64,000 nt of DNA, from the NCBI GenBank assembly GCA_019925105.1, contig JAHGAU010000001.1:2170001-2234000 (forward strand), written 5' to 3'. Under the pieces are notes generated by a model. The model saw nothing but the letters and a program-made list of their open reading frames with translations. It searched no databases and was not told the origin of the DNA. Origin of the DNA: Niebla homalea (lineage: Eukaryota; Ascomycota; Lecanoromycetes; Lecanorales; Ramalinaceae). A program made the translations under genes and the position numbers. Positions 37,800-48,715 of the stretch are shown here, in pieces (position 1 is the stretch's first letter; every line of letters starts with the position of its first letter).

Positions 37800-39025
37800 A
37801 TGAGCTCTGACAGTGCAAAGCAGCGAAACCCACATCCTCTCAACATGCCTGCCCCGATAGCCAAAGGTCAGTCCCCTTTCCGCCCATCAGGCACCAGCAT
37901 GCCTGCCGACAGCTGCTGACTTACAACTTTGACCTACGAACATACTGACTGTCTCCAGGCCTCATCATCTCCTTCACTCTCCTCTTTGCAGCCGGTGCCG
38001 CCCTCTACGAGAACCCACAGGTCCGCCACTGGGTGGACGAATCCCGCCGGAAAGTTGCAGTCGCCTTACACAGCCTCGGTGATGAATTTGCACCGCAACA
38101 ATCAGATGAACGCGAACAGCGCCGTAGAGATGCTTCCACCCGCGAAGATGAATCAGCCGAAGCAGCCGAGAGGCGGCGCCAGGCTCGGCAGGAGATCCTC
38201 GAGCGGGGACGCATGATGGAGGAGCGGCGAAGGGCTGCTACGCAGGAGCAACAGCCGCCGAATCAGGGGAAGGGCAAGGGCATGTCCTTTGATGATCTCG
38301 TAGACAAGGACGGGAGTCTCAAGAGGGAAGATACGGAGCCCGAGGCAGAGGCACCAATCGCCACAACGACGGCAGCAGAGCCCCACTTCCACGGTCAGGA
38401 AGCCGGTCTCAGGCACCGCGGTGCGAGCACTGGCGAGTCATCCAAAGCCGCCGCAGCTCTGGGAGCCACCGTCGCGAATCCTTTCGTCGATGAGAATTTC
38501 GTCGACCGCTTCGGATCGTGGGAGGAAGCCCGCTGGGCAGCGGAGCAGAACGAGTCACGATCGCCCACACCCACGCTGGCATCCCCTCCTGTGCCACCAA
38601 AACCCGCTGCGTACCAACCCCAAACGCTCCTCATTGAAACGGATGACGTTGTTTCCACTCATCCTTCCGAGCAACTCGTCAACCTCACACCGACCACGTC
38701 CGCTTCCTCCGCCGCTGCCGATCTTGCTGAACTGGATCAAGGAGATCGTTACCGTCAACCATCGCCGGAAAGCTATCTGTCCGTCGATGAGTGGGCGCAA
38801 GATCAGAGCGTGCACCAGTCATTCCATCCGCCACCGCAGACATTGGCTGATGCATTTGTGTATGGCAATGTCAATGCCGCTGTGACGGAAGAGGGGTCGG
38901 TGGCAGATAGTATTGAGCATGCCAGCCAGTCTGGGACAGAGGACATGGACGTTATGAGCGAGTTCGAAGATGGCATCAACACTCCGAGCACATGGACCGA
39001 GGTTGGTAGTATGGCTAGTGAGTAA
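37800..39025 (+). CDS. Single-pass membrane protein, function unknown
   Basis: Exons 37800..37866 and 37959..39025 give 377 residues, or 362 if the second in-frame ATG (37845, MPAPIAKG) is used. One hydrophobic segment is built across the junction (GLIISFTLLFAAGAALYE), followed by a helical, strongly charged stretch of Arg and Glu (EREQRRRDASTREDESAEAAERRR) that should form a coiled coil, and a long acidic, Ser, Thr and Pro rich tail with VANPFVDENFVDRFGSWEEA. This looks like a fungal-specific tail-out membrane protein. I do not recognise the family. The intron follows GTCAGT...CTCCAG and is required to attach the membrane segment. Confidence 0.75.
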
Positions 39026-40312
39026 GTAAGGGCATTGGGGGAGGGCCGGTGTTCCGTATGAATTTGATATAGGTTTGCTGTTACTTCTCCTTCTGCATGG
39101 TAGGGCGCCGGCTCATGTACGCGCAAAGACAACATTTCTTAAGCAATCTGTAAGCAAGAGCCTTGATTGAGAGATCTTCGCAATACTCTTCCGCATATCT
39201 TTCGATGCATCGTTGGTACCACCCCGTCAAAATCTCAAGCGTTTCCTATAATGTCTTTGGGAAAGACTCGAGGGCCATCAAACATCTGGGCTGTCCACCC
39301 AAGCCTTGCCTGTGTCCTTTACCTTTCAATCCGCCATTGCTCTCACCAACCCCCTCTGCATCCCGTTTCCTTGATCATCACGACGACGCTTTCCCCAGCC
39401 GTGCCGCCTGCACAAGCTCCGGATTGTGCCCCTTGAGCTTCTCGAGTGTGCGCTTGGCTACCCAGTCACATGATGATTCGCTGGCAGAAAGAAAAGGTCC
39501 ATGTTCTTGATCGTACGCTGCTTGGGCTTTGTGGGAGAGGCCTAGGCGATGGAGATGATTGAGGAAGTTGACGGCGACGAAGACGGTCGCAGGTCCCCTT
39601 GGTGAGTTGGAGGGAGGCGGTGGGCGAGGAGGGACGAGTACGGCGTTGGCATCCACGACCGAGGTCGCAACATGGCGACTGTATACAGTGGGATTGTGTA
39701 AAGGCAGAGTTCTAGGAACCGAGGCCTTTGATGCGTGATCAATGCATGTTCCCAACCTTCTCGGAATATCATAAATGTTCTTCTATGAAGAGATGTGGTC
39801 AACAACGATGTGCCGCTTGCTTGACTGTAGCATCTATCGTGACAGCAATCCTTCACGACAGCTCAGCAATCGCATCGTTGAACATTCCCACGAATTGATA
39901 TCATATCCCAAACATAAGCTCGGAAATAAGCTTTGCGCTAAATGTCTAGCGCTCTATAAATTTAGCGGAAATCGAACGCTTTTTTGCGGTGGTGACACCC
40001 CCCAATGCTCCAAAACCCCATGACGATTGCCTGTTTGGCGATAGCAGCCGTCATTCCGCGCGCTTCCGTCGCGTTTAACGTGATGAGGTTGAATGACAGT
40101 CACTGGGACGGATATCTTGATGGTATTTGTTGAATGACCGCTAGGTGCGAATGCAGGAGCCGAAACCCAACGATCAATACTTTACAGCTTCTACTTACAG
40201 GGACAGGCTATCGCTAAATGCAAGCATTGTGGAGAAAGTAAAGTCAGGGGAAAACGAAAAAAGTGCGTTTGTTGCCGCGTTTCCATCATTCATAACTGCC
40301 TGTCCAACACGT
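39026..40312. other. Intergenic, about 1.29 kb, with one possible small gene
   Basis: Convergent 3' ends of the membrane-protein gene and STU1. The only coding-like part is the minus-strand frame at 39378-39755 described separately. The rest holds nothing that I can support. Confidence 0.45.
39378..39755 (-). CDS. Possible small protein, 5' end unresolved
   Basis: A minus-strand frame of about 125 codons has coding-like codon choice and a helical C-terminal half (VAVNFLNHLHRLGLSHKAQ, WVAKRTLEKLKGHNPELVQ). There is no ATG at its head, only a TTG, so a 5' exon must exist if it is real. I could not place that exon with confidence; an AG at 39717 or at about 39781 could be the acceptor. No known family. 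It may also be chance. Confidence 0.3.
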   Translation of the reverse strand: MGTCIDHASKASVPRTLPLHNPTVYSRHVATSVVDANAVLVPPRPPPPSNSPRGPATVFVAVNFLNHLHRLGLSHKAQAAYDQEHGPFLSASESSCDWVAKRTLEKLKGHNPELVQAARLGKASS

Positions 40313-43300
40313 TTAGATGTTGTCTCTCTTGTGCGCGGGCTCTTGCCTTGCAAGATAATAAGTGATGAGCCGCTTCTGCTCGTTGCTCGTACCGGCCAGC
40401 AACTCCCAAAAGCGATTATCCTGCACAAAAGGCCGGATCGCAAGGATCATCTCGAGCGCTGCTCGACGAATGTTGGGCTTTGAATTTGCAAGGAAATCGT
40501 TCCCGACAAGGCCCAGCCTTTTAAGATCGGGCGCTTCACCTTTCCTGTGACATTGTGCCAGGAGACCTGAGAGGGTCCAGAGCGCCATTGCCTGGTTGTC
40601 TTTGGATCGATCAACTTCCAGAAGATCCAATACTGCGGACACACATGCATTAGGGTGATCATCGCGCTCAATGATGTCTTCGATGGTCTCTTCGAGGCCA
40701 GCAACCATGTGCGTTGATGGGTGATAGTGCTTGCGAGTGGTAATGATTGCGCATATGGCTTGCGGAAAGAAAGGTTCGAACCATTGTTGCTGATTCTTCA
40801 GAAGCAGTTTGAGTGCAACCAGCATCTGCGTTTTTACGTCTTGGTCGCGGAGGGCGTCTGGAACATCCTTGAATTTTGGCGCTGCTTCGAGAAACTCAAG
40901 CAAGGGCATCAGCAGCTCTTGAAATTTGTAGCCATCTTCCCACACGTCATCAGGCGCGTGCCTGATGACTGATTGCAGTTTACGAAAGCCATGCACGTCC
41001 AGTGATCGCGCTTGAATGCGAACAATAGCGCTGTCCATGATTTTGCGAGCTACCATGGGATTCTCGATCTTCTCAGAATTGTCGACCTTCTTGACTTCGC
41101 TCCGAGAAAGATCTTCCCATTGTTTCTCAGTGATAGCCTGGTACTCTTTCTTCTCATGGTTCGGCCGCAAGTCCCCGAGCTTGCTGGGACTAGATGGCTC
41201 CGCCATGACTTTACGGTTGCTGCTAGCCGGCTCGTTGACAGGAAGCTCACCGAGGGCTCGAGGTGTCCGAGGGAAGATTGACGTAGGCTGTGCAGCGCCA
41301 GAGCCATCCGATACTGGATCCTCGTACACTTTCAATGGTCGCTGATCTTGAATGCCCAAAGCTCTACTGTGCAAATGCTCCTTCCTGCTCGCCAGGTTAC
41401 GCGGGCTCATCGAAATGCGCTGTGCGCCCTGCGTAGGGGAATCATGGCTTTCATTTAGGCTAGGCTGGTTGGCCGGAGGGGAGATTTCGTCATTAATAGA
41501 AAGATTATTGACATCAAGGGCAAGGGTATTGAGCGTGATAGGACTCCGGCTGGGGGAGGAATAGGCATTGAGTGTAGGGTTTTCGCGGCAGAAGTCTGCA
41601 GAAAAGCCTGAAGTGACCCCTCTGTTGAGATCGGGAATGACCATTGTGAAGTCTTCTGCAGCTCTAGTGGGACTCGTCTCCGCGGACGTTGGCTTCTTAT
41701 TAGGCCTAGACTTCGCTGGGCTTGCTGCAGGACTGCTGACTTTCTTCGGAGCGAACTTGAAAGCACTGGCGGCAAGGCCAGGAGTCTTTGGTCGAGGTCT
41801 CGCAGGGCTGGTGGCGGGACTCCCTTTAGGCGTCTCTGCCTTTGGGAGCTTGCTTGCTGGAGCATCCGCAGTCCCTGGTCGTGCGTTATCTGCTCGACGT
41901 CGAGGCCGGACCGGTGCGGAAGACAAGGTGCCAACTGATTGTGATGATACGTGACGAGAACTTGTCGACATGGCAGTTGCCGGCCGCGGGGGCGCAATAG
42001 TCTTGGTTGGAGACACCGTGCCAGCGGCGGATCCGGGGCGATCGGCCGTACCTCTCTGTGCTGCTTGGGCTCTTTTTTGGGCCGCAATGGTCTCCTTGAT
42101 AGAGGGACGGGAGGAGCCTGCACCTACACTTTTGGAAAAGGCCTGCTTGCCGCTTGGTGCGACAGATGTGCTCGCTACTGAAGATGCTGGGGGAGGATGG
42201 GGGTTCGCAGAATGCTTCACAAGCATGTCCTGATGAGTCTGAGACAATACAGCCATGACCCTGCAGTCTAGTGAGTGCCACGTCATCATGTGAGAATTGT
42301 TAAACTCACGTCTCACTTCTGTCCCACCAAATCTGCGCAAAAGCCCAGTAGACTGGCCGCATATTTTCGCGGACATTTGGATTGCTATCGTTAAGACCAT
42401 TTTTGATGCTCTTCTCAATGAGGTCGATACCTCCCGAGTGCTCGATTGCAGATCTAGAATGGCCATGCTTTGCAAGGATGGTCTTCAACCACCCACATGC
42501 ATAAGTCCTAGGCTGCACATTTTTGTCTGACGAGGCAGATTGGATATGCTGCAATAGCCTGACATGGTAAGACACATGAGCCATGATGGCATTGACAGTA
42601 TCATTAGCTTTCGAAGCCGATATCTTCTTAGTGTTGCCGCAAAGCTTGATCAGATTCTGGAGCAGGATCTCTACCATGTTGTCCAGTCCAGGCCCGCAGA
42701 CCCGGGCAAGGTCCTGCACGAGATGACAGCCAATCGTACAAACCGTGGTTCGCAAAGAGTTGACAGTCTTCAGGATACCATCCAGAAGCGTCTTGATGTT
42801 GGCAAGGAATAGAGTGATGTATTCTTGAGGGGCATTCCCCTTAGTAATACGCCGAAGCTTTTCAATCGACTTCTCGCGCTTCAACCAATTTGATTCGGCT
42901 TCTTTGCCCTCGAACCAGGGATGCATCTCTCGAAACGTCTCTTCGAGATCTCGTGCCGACTCGATGTACACGGGCGTCAGTTGGGCAGCTTCCTGCTCGG
43001 CTACAGATATGGGCTGAATGTCTGGGGAGGGAGCTTCTGCAGCCTTTGTGTGCGCGCTCAAAGGTGTTTCAGGTGGCAAATCTCTCCTAGCATGCGGCAC
43101 TTGCACCGCCTGCTGATCCGTGGATGAAGCAATTCGGGCGTTGATTGTGACTCCAAGTTCTGTTAGAACGTGTGACTCAATACTCTTTCTCACCCCCTTC
43201 TCGGCTATAATCCTTTGAAGATCTTGCTTGGACTTTGTGCTGGAGTCTTTAAAGATTCGTATGATAGTTGACTGAGCAGATTGGCGGACTTCTCCATCTG

Positions 43301-43826
43301 CATCCTCCAGACAGCCAACTAGATTGGGGACAAAGCTTCTAAAGAGCATGCCTTTCTCTGTGGCAGCAGTCACTGTCCAATCCAAAGCTGATCGCTTGGT
43401 CCTTGGATTCCTGTTCGTGAGAGCAGTGTCTCTCGCGAATACTTCAACATCTTTGCGGGCGGCGTCGTTCACAGTATAAAAATCTGTGAGGGCTGCGACA
43501 GCCCTTTGCTGCAACCGAATCTTTGGATCACCGAGACGCTCCAAAAGAACCGGAAACAATTTCAGCGTATTGGCGTGCAGGGTATTGTGATGATCTTGTA
43601 TCATCAAGCGCTTCGTAATGTGACCGAGTATGGAAAAGCCGGCATCAACAACATGGGGAATAGCTAGGGCAAGCCGAATGACATGAAAGACTTTTGGTAT
43701 CGCTACCTCGGGACAGTGGCGATGCTTAATCTCTTGCTTAAGGGTGGTGAGACGGCTCAGCTTTGTCTCGACGGGTATGTTGTGTTGCTGCAGGGCAGAT
43801 AAAGCTTCAATCGCAAGGCTTTCCAT
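40313..43826 (-). CDS. STU1: CLASP family microtubule-binding protein Stu1
   Basis: Exons 43826..42310 and 42260..40313 with a 49-bp GTGAGT...TGCAG intron give 1154 residues. Stu1 binds plus ends and the spindle midzone and promotes microtubule rescue. The N-terminal half holds TOG/HEAT repeats, with a CLASP_N domain at about 290-505 (DLEETFREMHPWFEGKEAESNW, GLDNMVEILLQNLIKLCGNTKK). The middle, about 530-830, is basic, Ser and Pro rich and suited to lattice binding. A C-terminal helical domain (about 840-1140) closes it. The start MESLAIEALSALQQHN is chosen over an in-frame ATG 27 codons upstream, whose leader looks untranslated. Convergent neighbour structure gives no functional hint. Confidence 0.9.
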
Positions 43827-45438
43827 GTTTGATGTAAGGTCAAAACAAATTAAGCGGAAGGCGCGCAGTATATCGGGAGCACTCCAGAGCGAGAGAGCTG
43901 GACCCACGACAATGCTCTAGCAAGGCAACCTAGCTTCAAGGTATACCTAACAACACGGCTTGTTAGTAAACATTCGATTTGTTCGTGGATCAGAACGGCA
44001 ATGAATCTTGCGAGACTTCGTCCAACTGGGAAAGACCTTACCATCATAGACGAATTGCACCAGCAAACGGTGTGCAATTGCGATCGTGTAACGTAACTAG
44101 AGGAGGAAGCCAGGTGATAATGAATGGCAAAGCTTGGGAAAATGCAGCGCGTTGTATGATAACTCCGTAGCGTGATCTCCTGGCGCTACTTGAGCTAGGC
44201 TCCAAAATATGGCCGACCATAGGGGCAAGGAGGACGCCTTAACATAAACCTTAAAGTTGGCACCAGAAGCCGCCCCCGAAACCGCCCCGGAAGCCAAGCC
44301 CGAAATCTACCCCGAAGCCACCGAGACTTGAGATATTTTTGATTTTCAGATTCCAGAGTCCTGCTCCGTCACACATCCGTAAAGCTCCACATACGTTATG
44401 GAATTGACTTGCAGGCACAGAGATCCATAGCTTCGTATACGTAGGAACGAAAGGCACGACTATCTGCAGCCTGTCCACAGGGTAGACGAAGGATTCGATC
44501 AATCTCCTTGTGTCAGGAGTTGCAGGTGCTGTGCTGTCACACATTGGTCGTGAATCTCCAAGCATGAGAACACCCCAATCACTCTGTCCTTGCTTGTTTA
44601 CTTGCCATTCAGAACATGATGATGTTGCAAGACCGCTCTCCGTGCGGATCTGTGGCCTGTCACCAATGAAAATCCTGGTGACAACCGCTATAAACACCTC
44701 TTCCACGAGCAATACAGTGCTCTTAAAGCATTGCCGCTTTACAGCCCCTTCCCCAAGAAAGCCATCTTTTCACTTCCCTCTTCACTATTACAAAACATAG
44801 CTTTCTCTCAACGATACTACCGTCCTCAACTCCAACCTTTTCTCTACGTCACCGCCACAGCACCCATTCCACTCCCTCGCCCTCGAGACAGGAGGAGAGT
44901 AAATCCGAGAGAAGAAGGTGAGTGGCGGGGTCGATGCAGGAGGGGCGGAGCTTGGAGAGGCCTATGGTGCATTTGCTGGCAGTGGGAGCTAGAAGTGGGG
45001 GCAGAGTAGGGTCTGTAGAGGAGTTGTCGATGAGGGTGAGAGCGAAGACAAAGGCAGCTATGAGTAGGATCTGCGTTGTGAAGATCTGGTCCTCAGAGAA
45101 CCGCGAGGTAGGAAGAGGTAAGCAGTGGATGAAATACCTAATTTTGCTTTCTTGCGCATGGTAAAAATAGCCCCCGGGCATGGGCGTATGATGATGCTTC
45201 AGATAATTTTGTCTCTTTGATGCGCCCAATGGGGCCATGTCTTGCACCTTACCCTTTCGGAGACATTACCATCGAACATATACATGATGATACTTCAGAC
45301 AGCGCGGTACTACTGTTTCTGCGTTAGACATAAAGGTTCCTCGTACGTTGATTCTCTCCTCAAATACTTGATTTACGAACTTCATCTGCCCTATGGTCAC
45401 GCTCACTGCTTGTCTTTCGAACCTGCAACAAATAGACC
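43827..45438. other. Intergenic, about 1.6 kb
   Basis: Divergent region between STU1 and the secreted-protein gene. Minus-strand frames at 44251-44712 and 44849-45247 have some coding flavour, the second with a hydrophobic stretch (TTQILLIAAFVFALTL), but neither has a recognisable domain and I found no convincing splice between them. Confidence 0.4.
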
Positions 45439-46596
45439 ATGCGGTCCCCATGGCTGCGCTGTGCTCTAGCAACCCTCCTCTCAATCAAATGTCAACAGAC
45501 AACAGCGCTTCCAGCAGTCCCAGAAGGATCCAACAACCAAGCTTCCATCACCTCACAAAGCAACCAGAACCTATCCTCCCTTGCCAACACCCTGACCCTG
45601 GATCCCCTAAACGCCACAATCACAAACACATCCCTCTCTGCTTGGCCTCCCCTCCCCTTCACCCAAGCCATTGAGGGCCGCGACGGCATCATCATCTTCA
45701 GCGAAAGTAACACCCGCGACGGCTCTCCCCGCCAACTAACTATCGCCCGCCGCATGGCCAATTGGCTCTCTCACCGCCTCACCACCTGGAGCAGCCGTGA
45801 CTTCCGCTTCGCCGGCCTCTTCCCTGGCTCCCCGACCGATGGGGCCATTCAGCTGACCTTTGGTTACAGCCCGCACGGCAGCGCAGCGAAAGCGGATGAC
45901 ACGCTGGTCGACGTACTCAAAAGTTTCTTCGCGGCGCAGATAAGTTTCGGGTGCCGCGATATGCTGGCGCGATACGCATTCGCGCTCCCGGAGACGTTGC
46001 AGGCGACCGGATGGATGAGACTCCTGCTCGCTGAGGATGTTACCCCACGGCTGCCTGATGACGTTGGCTCCGAGGTCGGCAAGCCCATAGTCTTTGTGAT
46101 TGATTCATCGGACGTCTTTCAAGATGGCATGCTCGAAGTCCTTTCCAGCGGCACCGCCTTCACCCCGCGCGACCGCTCGCGCGCCTACGCTCTCCTCAAC
46201 CACGCCATCGCTTATACACAGGGGTATCGCCACAGCCCGCCTTTTTCTCCGTATCGAGGGCTGGACCGAGCGTCGGGGTTGCAAATAATTTTCCGGGCTG
46301 CGGCGCTGGTGCCGATGCCGAGCCTAACAGGATACGAAGCTGCGGCCGCTCTGACGGCATATAAGTCTATATTGCAGAAGTTCGGAGGAAGTACGATTAG
46401 TATAGACATCTGGCGGGGCAAGAACGTCTATGCAAATTTTGCGATTTCGAGGTACGTTGGGGGAGGGGTGGGCAATGAGACGGTGTTGGAGGGAGGCGAG
46501 ATAACGATGGGGCCGTGGAATGGGACGGTGGGTGGGATTGTGAGAGTGGGAAATGGGCCGGAGGACGACGAGCAGCCGCAATTAACGAGGAGGTGA
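45439..46596 (+). CDS. Secreted glycoprotein, function unknown
   Basis: A single exon of 385 residues. Residues 1-23 (MRSPWLRCALATLLSIKCQQ...) form a signal peptide. The mature protein is rich in Ser, Thr and Gly and has N-glycosylation sites (NLS, NAT, NTS, NET, NGT). Regions such as QLTIARRMANWLSHRL and KSILQKFGGSTISIDIWRG suggest a folded globular domain, and the ending VGNGPEDDEQPQLTRR is acidic. I do not recognise a family. An overlapping frame from 45393 is a shadow. Confidence 0.65.
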   Translation: MRSPWLRCALATLLSIKCQQTTALPAVPEGSNNQASITSQSNQNLSSLANTLTLDPLNATITNTSLSAWPPLPFTQAIEGRDGIIIFSESNTRDGSPRQLTIARRMANWLSHRLTTWSSRDFRFAGLFPGSPTDGAIQLTFGYSPHGSAAKADDTLVDVLKSFFAAQISFGCRDMLARYAFALPETLQATGWMRLLLAEDVTPRLPDDVGSEVGKPIVFVIDSSDVFQDGMLEVLSSGTAFTPRDRSRAYALLNHAIAYTQGYRHSPPFSPYRGLDRASGLQIIFRAAALVPMPSLTGYEAAAALTAYKSILQKFGGSTISIDIWRGKNVYANFAISRYVGGGVGNETVLEGGEITMGPWNGTVGGIVRVGNGPEDDEQPQLTRR

Positions 46597-47184
46597 ATGG
46601 GCAGCGGGCTTGGGATCAAAGAGAGGGAAGACTTCCTAGATCTAAAAATGATGGTAGGGGAGACCTCGGAGCTATCCTGGAACGAAAACCAATGGAGTCC
46701 AGAAATAGATGCAAAGTGGCTGTAGGACGTCAAGGTGAATGCCATACCTATCCGCCAAAGTTTGAAAAATACGATCCTAAATCTTGTCGATCCACTATCA
46801 GAACGTGTAGTCTTTATGATGTGAGAGAGAATTTTTGGCATACTCTCCCAGCCCTTGCAAACGGATTTGCAAGGTGCCGCGATTTCTCACAGACCACACC
46901 CTTTAAATTATTACCATTCCAACTCAGTGGATTACTCTTGCTTGCAGAGTTGTCCGTCGCGGCCCATTTGCAACGTTAGATATCAAAAAGGTTGTCCAAA
47001 CAACCTTTGTTGATGGCTTAGAGCTGACGGGATATGGCACACCATGCGATTCCTTTTTTTTCATGTGGATCTTGGGAGCTACTCTTACATTTGACATCAT
47101 GCTTGGAGTGGATCAAAGCACAGTAAGTATCTGTGAGTTGAGTCAATTGTGTTTTCATCAAGGCACAATCGTCCAGCCGTAAAC
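46597..47184. other. Intergenic, 588 bp, with a small hairpin
   Basis: Convergent 3' flanks of the secreted-protein gene and the protease gene. A perfect 9-bp stem, AAAGGTTGT (46987-46995) with ACAACCTTT (47000-47008), encloses a 4-base loop. Nothing else seen. Confidence 0.6.
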
Positions 47185-48336
47185 TCATACGCCGTCGTCT
47201 TGAGCCAAAAGACCAGCTTCCCCATCCAACGACCTACCAGCTGGATCAGTGCTTTTACCAAGCTTTTCGAGATATATCAACCACAGCCGGCGCAACTCTA
47301 TTACAGCATCATCCTTTGAGTAGTCGGTGTCTTCTCTAACGTGACTTCTGGTGCGCCAACATGCTTTCAATGGGATGGTTTCTGCCTTTCCCTTGATCTC
47401 TCGGACCATCTGCCAGAAGTCATCGTTGGCCATTGTAGGTCTTCGTTCTTCGATTCCACTTTCAGGTTTCTTTAGGGATGTCTGGTATCGCTCCCAAAGA
47501 TCCTGGACATCGCTACCAAATAGTTGCTTCCAGAACGAAGCCTCCTCATACTCTTCGTCTTTCAAGGTAGCGTTGATTTTTCTTACAGCACCCTCACCCT
47601 GCGTCGTTTCCAGCCAGTCCAGAAAGTATGCTGTGTGTTGGTAACCCGCATCCCATACGTCCCCTGGCTCTTTCTTCCAATGCGGCGGCTCCAATCCTGC
47701 CCTCAACCTGACAAAGTCTGCGATCCCTTCAATCAGGCCTCCGGGCGCTTTACCCTTTCCATTCCATTGCCATGCATGTACCATCTCGTGAACAATGACA
47801 CCGGAAATCTCCTCGCCTTGTCTCTTCGACGAACTCGCCTTCTTATTCTCTATATAATCAAGGGAGAAGTGGATCTCTTTGTGGTCGTCGTCGAGTTCCA
47901 AACCGGTTGTATACGCAACGCCATCCATGGAACGCAATACTAGGGTCACGGATCGCGTGGATGGTATGTGAAGGTTTGACCTGGTGGGTTGGTAAAGAGT
48001 GGAGAGCACCGTCTCTACGGCCTTGGATAGGCATGTAGAAGGGTCGGTAGTCCTAAAGAAAATACTCGATCCCGCATGTGTAAGATCACGACATTCAAAG
48101 CGGTACTTTGCAGACGGAAAAATCGGTCTTGGGTGCGGTCTAGAGGCTTCCTGAGCATCTTGGTCGCCTTTTTCCCTAGTATTTTCTGTATCTTGGGCTG
48201 CAATTGCGGAGGGGGTAACCTTTGGAGGAGGAGCTAGCGATGATGTGCGTGCCGGAAGAAGAGTCTCTGCCGAATCATTTGGTGCAGTGGTCATGGCAAG
48301 AGGAGTAGGAAGTGGCCAGGGCGTAGATTTGGTCAT
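47185..48336 (-). CDS. Basic secretory protein-type metallopeptidase (BSP domain)
   Basis: A single exon of 383 residues. The core at about 75-300 has VIVHEMVHAWQWNGKGKAPGGLIEGIADFVRL, seen here as HEMVH followed by GLIEGIADFVRLRAG; the first is a zinc-binding HExxH motif and the second is the Glu-bearing third-ligand region of this family (plant and fungal BSP, peptidases of plants and bacteria). An upstream DSLDYIE strand and a final SFWKQLFGSDVQDLWERY helix also fit. Unlike many family members there is no signal peptide; residues 1-70 are polar, Pro, Thr and Ser rich. Thus it is probably cytosolic or secreted unconventionally. The C-terminal 80 residues are charged and not conserved-looking. 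Confidence 0.8.
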   Translation of the reverse strand: MTKSTPWPLPTPLAMTTAPNDSAETLLPARTSSLAPPPKVTPSAIAAQDTENTREKGDQDAQEASRPHPRPIFPSAKYRFECRDLTHAGSSIFFRTTDPSTCLSKAVETVLSTLYQPTRSNLHIPSTRSVTLVLRSMDGVAYTTGLELDDDHKEIHFSLDYIENKKASSSKRQGEEISGVIVHEMVHAWQWNGKGKAPGGLIEGIADFVRLRAGLEPPHWKKEPGDVWDAGYQHTAYFLDWLETTQGEGAVRKINATLKDEEYEEASFWKQLFGSDVQDLWERYQTSLKKPESGIEERRPTMANDDFWQMVREIKGKAETIPLKACWRTRSHVREDTDYSKDDAVIELRRLWLIYLEKLGKSTDPAGRSLDGEAGLLAQDDGV

Positions 48337-48715
48337 TGTAGAAAGAGAGCGCAGAGAAGTATGGACACATGGATGTCAATAGGTGACTGATTTTGTCTTG
48401 CATGGAATGAGGGTTCTTTAAGTAACCTTGCATGAGCTGTCAGAGCCAATTGACTTGACTGTTTTGTCGATCATGACGTTGTTTGGCAGGAGCTTCAAGT
48501 AGTTCCAGGTCTATGATATTTTGCAACCACACCAAGCATCACATGTCCCCGCTTTGGCGGTCCGGAGACAGGAGCGCAATGCTGCATTATCTCAGGTGAT
48601 GGCTGGCTTTAGAGCTCGATTTCGTAGGCTACGAAGCATTTAAGCTCATGATTCTAGAAACTTGAATCAAACCTAGTCCTCCTGTGGCACACACGACGAG
48701 CGCATTTGTAGAGTA
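48337..48715. other. Intergenic, 379 bp, divergent
   Basis: Shared upstream region of the BSP-type peptidase and the PTEN-like gene. No clear motif seen. Confidence 0.45.

Noticed and set aside
38153..39135. Several antisense frames over the membrane-protein gene at 37.8-39.0 kb
   Set aside because: No domain, and the sense strand has a spliced frame with a membrane helix and coiled coil.
40770..40785. AAGGTTCGAACC, a T-loop-like sequence
   Set aside because: It lies inside the STU1 coding exon with no tRNA fold around it.
44251..45247. Two minus-strand frames that could be exons of a secreted or membrane protein
   Set aside because: The downstream frame lacks an ATG, I found no donor and acceptor pair that joins them in phase, and neither resembles a family.
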